Below, one piece after another: positions 57,397-64,000 of a stretch of DNA of 64,000 bases; position 1 is the first letter of the stretch; each line of letters begins with the position of its first letter. This DNA comes from Guillardia theta CCMP2712 (Eukaryota; Cryptophyceae; Pyrenomonadales; Geminigeraceae): assembly GCF_000315625.1 (NCBI RefSeq), contig NW_005434661.1, positions 671,998 through 735,997 of the forward strand, given 5' to 3'. A model generated the notes under the pieces. The model saw nothing but the letters and a program-made list of their open reading frames with translations, did not search any database and was not told where the DNA came from. Position numbers and translations under genes: made by a program.

Positions 57397-60300
57397 TCAC
57401 TTGCTGTCCAGTAGGCTCTCGAACAGGTGGAGCTTCTGTGAATTGAAATTGATCCCTCCGTGCAGCAACACGTGGCTCCCGACACGTTCCGTCTCGTTCT
57501 CCTCCTCNNNNNNNNNNNNNNNNNNNNNNNNNNNNNNNNNNNNNNNNNNNNNNNNNNNNNNNNNNNNNNNNNNNNNNNNNNNNNNNNNNNNNNNNNNNNN
57601 NNNNNNNAGAAGGAGATTGAGGTCCGAGTGGAGGAGACGAGGAGAGGTGCGTGAGGAAATGGGGAGGAGATTGAGAAGGAGACCACGGCGAGGATACGAG
57701 AAGAAGAGACAGGACGATGAAGAGAGGAGGTGAAAGGGAGGAGATGCGACAGCAAGTAGAAAAAAAACTACCAAGGGATCAGGTGAGACACATGGTAGGA
57801 GGAAGGGAGATGAGGAGGGAGGAGGAGGGAGGGAGTCTTTCACCTTCTTGGAGTAGAAGGAGATGACAGTGTCAAGGTTGTCTGTCATTTCAAGGTTGTT
57901 GTTTTGCCCCCGAAATCTGAGAGAAGAAGAGAATCAGGAGGAGAGGAGGGAGAGAAGGTGGGGGAAGGACACAAGGAGAACTTTGAGAGGAGGAGCAAGA
58001 GGGGAGGGGATGGAGGAGGGCGAATCGCGCGGGGATAGGAGCAGGAAGCAGAGGAAACAAGCAGAAGGAAGTGTTGAAGGAGGAGGAGAAGGAGAAGGAG
58101 GAGGAGGAGGAGGAGGAGGAGAGGTATTTTCTGAGAAGCATTCTTGCTTGTGAATGAGGGCGTATATGATGTGAGGGTTGCGGGGGAGCGCGTAAGTCAG
58201 TGCGGAGTTGATGATCTAGTAGAGCATATCAGTTCGATGAGAGGAGGTGAAGAGATAAACCTCCAGACATGAAGTTTTCATCTCCTGACAGACTGAAAGT
58301 TTGGCCTGCAAGTTGCCATTCTTTGCTGTTGAGAGGAAGTTAGAGGAGAGGGAAAGACAAGGAGAGCAAGAAGAGGGGAAGAGAGTGGAGGGGAGGAGAA
58401 GGAGGAGAGGAGAGGAAAGGAGAGGAGAGGAGAGGAAAAGAGAGGAGAGGAGGGAAGGAGAGGAGAGAGAGGAAGTGAAAGGGAGGGAGATGAAGTGGAA
58501 GGGAAGGGGAGTGAAGAGGAGGAGGAGGTAGTCGTAGGGAGACGACAAGGGGGCAGGGCGGAAGACCGTTTGTCTGCGGCTTCTTCTCTATGTACTTGGA
58601 GAGGTATTCACTTCGCTTGCAGAGGATCTGAGCCAAGACAAATGAGATGCAAGACAAGGCGGGAGAGGATTGAGAACTGAAGGTGATGCAACAGGGGGAG
58701 GGAGAGGAGAGGAGGAAGATGGGAGGGAGAGGAGGCAGGGAGGGGAGAAGAGGGAAGGGGAACAGAGGAAAAGAAGGGAGGAGAAGGTAGGAGGAGAGGA
58801 GAGAATGGAGGAGAAGAAGGCGGGAGGAGAGGAGGAAAATGAGCAGGAGGGGTACTTCGAAGAGGAAGAGGAGAGGGGAGGGAGGAGAGGAGAGGAGAGG
58901 ACAGGAGAGGAGAGGAGAGGAGAGGAGAGGAGAGGAGAGGAGAGGAGAGGAGAGGAGAGGAGAGGAGAGGAGAGGAGAGGAGAGGAGAGGAGAGGATAGG
59001 ACAGAGGATGATAGGGGAGGGAAGGTGTGGAGAAGGGAGGAAAAGGAGGACAGGGGAGAAGGGAGGGGAGGCGAGGGGAGTATTCGGAGCTGACCTATTG
59101 TAATGTTTGCTAGCACGCGGTCTTTGAACCAAGCAACATTGTGCTGTGAGAGTGAAGATGATAAGGAAACAGTTGCTTCACTTGCTGTCACTCAAACCAT
59201 CATGCAGTCGGGTGAATGAATGTTGGACGAGTAGATCGCGTCATTGCTGGTAGAACATGTGAGAAAACCAAACATTATGTGTGCAAAAATGATAGGCAAG
59301 GAATGAACAACTACCTTAAGATGAGGAATATGACGAGCAACATGTAATTGCAATTCGGCTGCAGAACAAACAGGGTTTTCATTCCTTGAAATCACAGCTC
59401 GCACACTTACGGGTTTTGTTTCTTGCCTCGTACGCAAGTTTGAGCAGGGGTACAATGACAGCCTGTCGCAGCCATCGGTGTCAAGACGCTTCTCGATCCT
59501 CGTGACTCGCTGCAAAAAGGTTTCAAATCGTACCTGGGGCTCTGACTTGGCAAGAACATAATTCAAGAAGCGATGATTGTGATAAATCGTGTAGTAGAAT
59601 AGCAAAACCTGACAAATATTCATCAACGTCTTCATCATCATCATCTCCATATCTCCATCATTCATTCTCTTTCTCTTCCTTCTCCTCCTCCTCCTCCTCC
59701 TCCTCCTTCTCCTCCTCCTCCTCCTCCTCCTCCTCCTCCTCCTCCTCCAAGTGACTCATCATCTCTGTCACTCACCGTACGATCGTCGACCAGAGTTCTG
59801 TTTGGCGCCCGAGGCATCAAAACCCATCACGTTCTCAGCACACCCATCAAAGATTCTCACTTTGCAAAGGCGTCGTGCAGCTTGCTGAAAGGAACATGCA
59901 CGCACTGATCATCATGGCTGCAGTTCACCCACGTCATGCTCACAGCAGCATGCAGCTAGCGCGTCTACCTCAGCAGCATCACATGCGAGCTCTCCCCCCT
60001 CCCCTCCTCCACTAGTTCCGGGTCGCTGTCATGCATCTGCTGCAGTTCCGCTCTGCACGTCGCACTCATTTCAGGTGAGGAGCAGCATGGCGTCACGTTG
60101 AATGCTCCATCCTCACTTCAGCATCCCTCCACCCCCACCCCTTCCCTACTCACCCTCATGCACCCTTCTCGCTTCCTCGCTTCTCGTGTTCACCATCTCC
60201 TCTCTCACCCACTCCTCTCCTGCACTCCTCCTCTAGTCTCCCCTCCTCCTACTCTCCTCGCTCTCTCCTCCTCTAGTCTCCTCTCCTCTTTCTCTCCTCG

Positions 60301-62412
60301 CTCTCTCCTCCTCTAGTCTCCTCTCCTCTTTCTCTCCTCGCTCTCTCCTCCTCTAGTCTCCTCTCCTCCTTCTCTCGCCCTCTCCTCCCTCCGTCGCTCC
60401 AATTCACCTGAACGGATTTTCCAGCGTGGGATGGGAGAAGTTCACGAAGATGAGGATGAGCAAAGAGCACTTCTCGGAGAGTTGGCTCAACGGCGGTTGT
60501 CCTGAGGCGCCCAAATCACGAGCAGCGCAGCGAGCAGGCAGCAAGCAACGCACGAGAGTCTGCTAACAGAAGCGGGATCTGCCAGGGAGGATGCTTTGAA
60601 GTGGAGGAGAGGGAGACGGAACCTTCACCGACGTCAGCAACGCCTTGGTCAGCGCCACCTCCATGGCAACTGACCGAAGAGGTTGTATGGCTTGATTGCA
60701 GGAGCAACAGGAGCTGACATGACAAGGTAAGAGACTCAGCAACGGACATTCTTCTCGAGGCACCTGCTTGTTGTTCTATCCATGTCTTGAACATCGCAAA
60801 CTGCAAACAGAACAAGTCACGACCTCTTCTGTGCATCGAGGCGTGTAAGTTCAAAAATGCCACCAACCATGAACGGACGGGCATATTCGCGTCTCGACAT
60901 CAAATGGTCCAGGAACGGATTGCAAGGAGCCCCCAGCGCCTGTGTTCCCAGCTCAAAACACGCCTCAAACCTTCCCTCCTCCTCCTCCTCCTCCTCCTCA
61001 CCTGCGTCATCTGCGTGGCCGACATCTCCAGCAGCAGCCCAGCACACTCGAAGTGGAGGGAGTAGGTGTAGTAGGTGTGCGCCTGGGAGCAGCTCAGAAC
61101 CTCCCGCAAAGTCAGGGGGTCTCACCTCCCGCACTTGCGACATGAGAAGGAGGGCAACGGCATCACAGAACGCCTGCAGCAGCGACTCCGTCCTGCTCGT
61201 CTCTTTGTGCCATGCCGGGACCTGCCGGCAGGAGAGGGTTCAGCAGGAGCCCGGCTCCTTACCCCACCGACCCACATGGCTGCCGTAGAGCTCCAGGAGA
61301 CTCTCGGGCGTCAGCTCCTGGACGTGGGTCTTGATCGTGTAACGGACCATGACGACTACGAGCTGCGTCACAGGACAAGCTCTCACCCTCCGCTCCTCAC
61401 CGAGGTTCAATGCTCGTTGCACGTCCTTCTCGCTCACCTGCGGGCTGCGGCTCAAACTTCTTTCTTCCTCCTCCTCCTCCCCCCCCCCCCCCCCCCCACC
61501 CTCCTCCTCCTTGTCCGCCTCTCCCTCACCCGCTCCCACCATGGGAACGTACCATCTTATGATTCCCGCTTGTGCAGAGAGCTAGCATGTGTATCAGGTG
61601 GCGAAGAAGCTGCCTGTTACCAGTTGAGAAGCCATCCCGCTCATCACCTGCGCTGACAACGTACCAGTAGTTCCCTGAATTCCTGTTCTCCGAGAACTGC
61701 TGGACAGGATGAGTGTGTTGGTCCAAGAGTTGTGCTCACTCCTCCTACCCGCATCGTCCATGACGCTGCTGTTCGCTCCAGCCAGTCTTTCACATTCTTG
61801 CGCGGCATCTCAATCTCTCCATCACAAATTCTCCCCCAGATCCTGAAGTGTTGGATGAGGTTCAAACGTGGCAAAGGTGGGATGGCAGGATTATGGCAGG
61901 AGAAATCTTACTCGTCGTCAAAGTCCACAGCCTCCTCCCCAGCTATCCGATCGAAGTCCTTCTGTATCACAGACTAGGAAGAACAAGTTATCCCGCTTTT
62001 ACGTGCCATGGATGACGAAGATCCGACGCCCAGCCAGGAGGAAGCAATGCAACAAAGTCGGGAAGGCAGAGAGAAGGAGAGAAGGAGAAGGACCGAGGGA
62101 GAGGAAATGATGACAGTCGACGGGAAGGGATGGAATGAAGGGAGGACATGAGAGGACAGGGAAAGGTAGAGTGTAGAGCAGAGATACAACAAGTATACAG
62201 GAACAAAGTGCACAGCACAGGCAAGGGGTTGGAGCGACACCAGACCGAACGAGAAGAAAGAGGAGAGGATGGCAAATCAAGAGTAGAGGCAGAGTCAGAG
62301 GGAGGAGGAGGAAGAGGAGAGAGGAGAGAGGAGAGAGGAGAGAGGAGAGAGGAGAGAGGAGGGAGCGGTTGTTGCGAGGAGAACAAGCATTGAGTACCGC
62401 CTCTGCGCCCAT
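57397..62412 (-). CDS. DYM: Dymeclin (Golgi-associated)
   Basis: Multi-exon, minus. The first exon is MGAEA, a start with Gly-2 as in myristoylated dymeclin. Then KDFDRIAGEEAVDFDDR, NRNSGNYWQLLRHLIHM, EVLSCSQAHTYYTYSLHFEC, VLLFYYTIYHNHRFLNYVLA, NCNYMLLVIFLILSNDAIY, HNVAWFKDRVLANITIG, KRSEYLSKYIEKKP, LEIINSALTYALPRNPHII then YALIHKQECFSE, and NLDTVISFYSKK. The last exon, after the gap, ends FNSQKLHLFESLLDSK. The helix order and core motifs match dymeclin, which associates with the Golgi and supports trafficking. A 100-N gap (57508-57607) falls within the last intron or at its exon edge. Some exons in the CT-rich introns may be missing from this reading. Confidence 0.82.
57508..57607. other. 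Assembly gap of 100 Ns
   Basis: Exactly 100 undetermined bases, a standard placeholder for a gap of unknown length, beside a CTC repeat in the dymeclin gene. ORFs crossing it are meaningless. Confidence 0.99.
58385..58995. repeat. GGAGA pentamer-type simple-sequence tract in a dymeclin intron
   Basis: GGAGA/GAGAG repeats, the longest clean run at about 58875-58995. CT-rich on the coding strand. Confidence 0.93.

Positions 62413-64000
<1,588 letters not shown>

Noticed and set aside
58340-59191. 283-codon minus ORF of Leu/Ser/Pro repeats
   Set aside because: Product of the GGAGA simple-sequence tract in a dymeclin intron.

Overview
The window is nuclear DNA of a protist. Its genes are split by many very short GT-AG introns (mostly about 34-70 nt, a few probably GC-AG), and it carries flagellar/transition-zone (nephrocystin-like), Golgi (dymeclin), Golgi-type glycosyltransferase, RhoGAP, RING and MULE-transposase genes. 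Several proteins whose relatives are not normally secretory (TMEM14/FAX, a TRM7/FtsJ-like methyltransferase, a nucleostemin-like GTPase) begin with signal-peptide-like N-termini. That fits an alga with a secondary plastid, and a cryptophyte such as Guillardia theta is my best guess. This is an inference; no marker gene fixes the species. All exon junctions below were worked out by hand from splice sites, reading frame and family similarity.

Layout. 1-1.6 kb: 3' part of a Crinkler/RHS-type P-loop NTPase (minus). 1.6-2.6 kb: 19-bp minisatellite with an inverted-repeat head, then GC-rich DNA. 4.0-5.4 kb: a Cys/His-rich seven-exon gene. 6-8 kb: a small basic Cys gene, CT-rich DNA and a probable RING-like gene. 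8.6-10.5 kb: a gene of about 30 tandem C-x-H-x6-C-x2-C repeats (minus), divergent from a nephrocystin-1-like gene (10.8-15.4 kb, plus). 15.5-18.8 kb: TMEM14/FAX gene with two alternative last exons, an organelle-targeted unknown, and a small Coa1-like membrane protein. 20-24.6 kb: an SDR reductase divergent from a MULE/FAR1-type transposase. 25.8-27.6 kb: small membrane protein and FtsJ/TRM7-like methyltransferase. 29-33 kb: a three-domain glycosyltransferase/FkbM/fucosyltransferase-like protein. 33.2-36.8 kb: an unknown gene and a circularly permuted GTPase (both minus). 37.3-41 kb: kelch protein. 41.5-43.4 kb: TDP2-like endonuclease/phosphatase domain protein (minus). 44.4-46 kb: coiled-coil protein. 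46.9-50.7 kb: EF-hand/ankyrin protein (minus). 50.9-53.1 kb: RhoGAP (minus). 53.9-57.1 kb: large unknown with TPR-like C-terminus. 57.4-62.4 kb: dymeclin (minus, with a 100-N assembly gap in an intron). 62.6 kb to the end: RWD-RING-RRM-like-polyQ-DUF167 protein, cut by the window edge.

Genes are densely packed and often divergently paired over 130-500 bp spacers, several of which carry G-rich GGGGTRGGGG-type motifs. There are no operons. Introns from 46 kb onward are inflated by CTC/CCTCT-type pyrimidine tracts, mostly but not always on the coding strand. The most notable items are the duplicated terminal exons of the TMEM14 gene, the three-domain sugar-transferase fusion, the RWD-RING-DUF167 fusion, the 30-unit Cys/His repeat protein, and the presequence-bearing ribosome/tRNA maturation factors that could serve the periplastid compartment.
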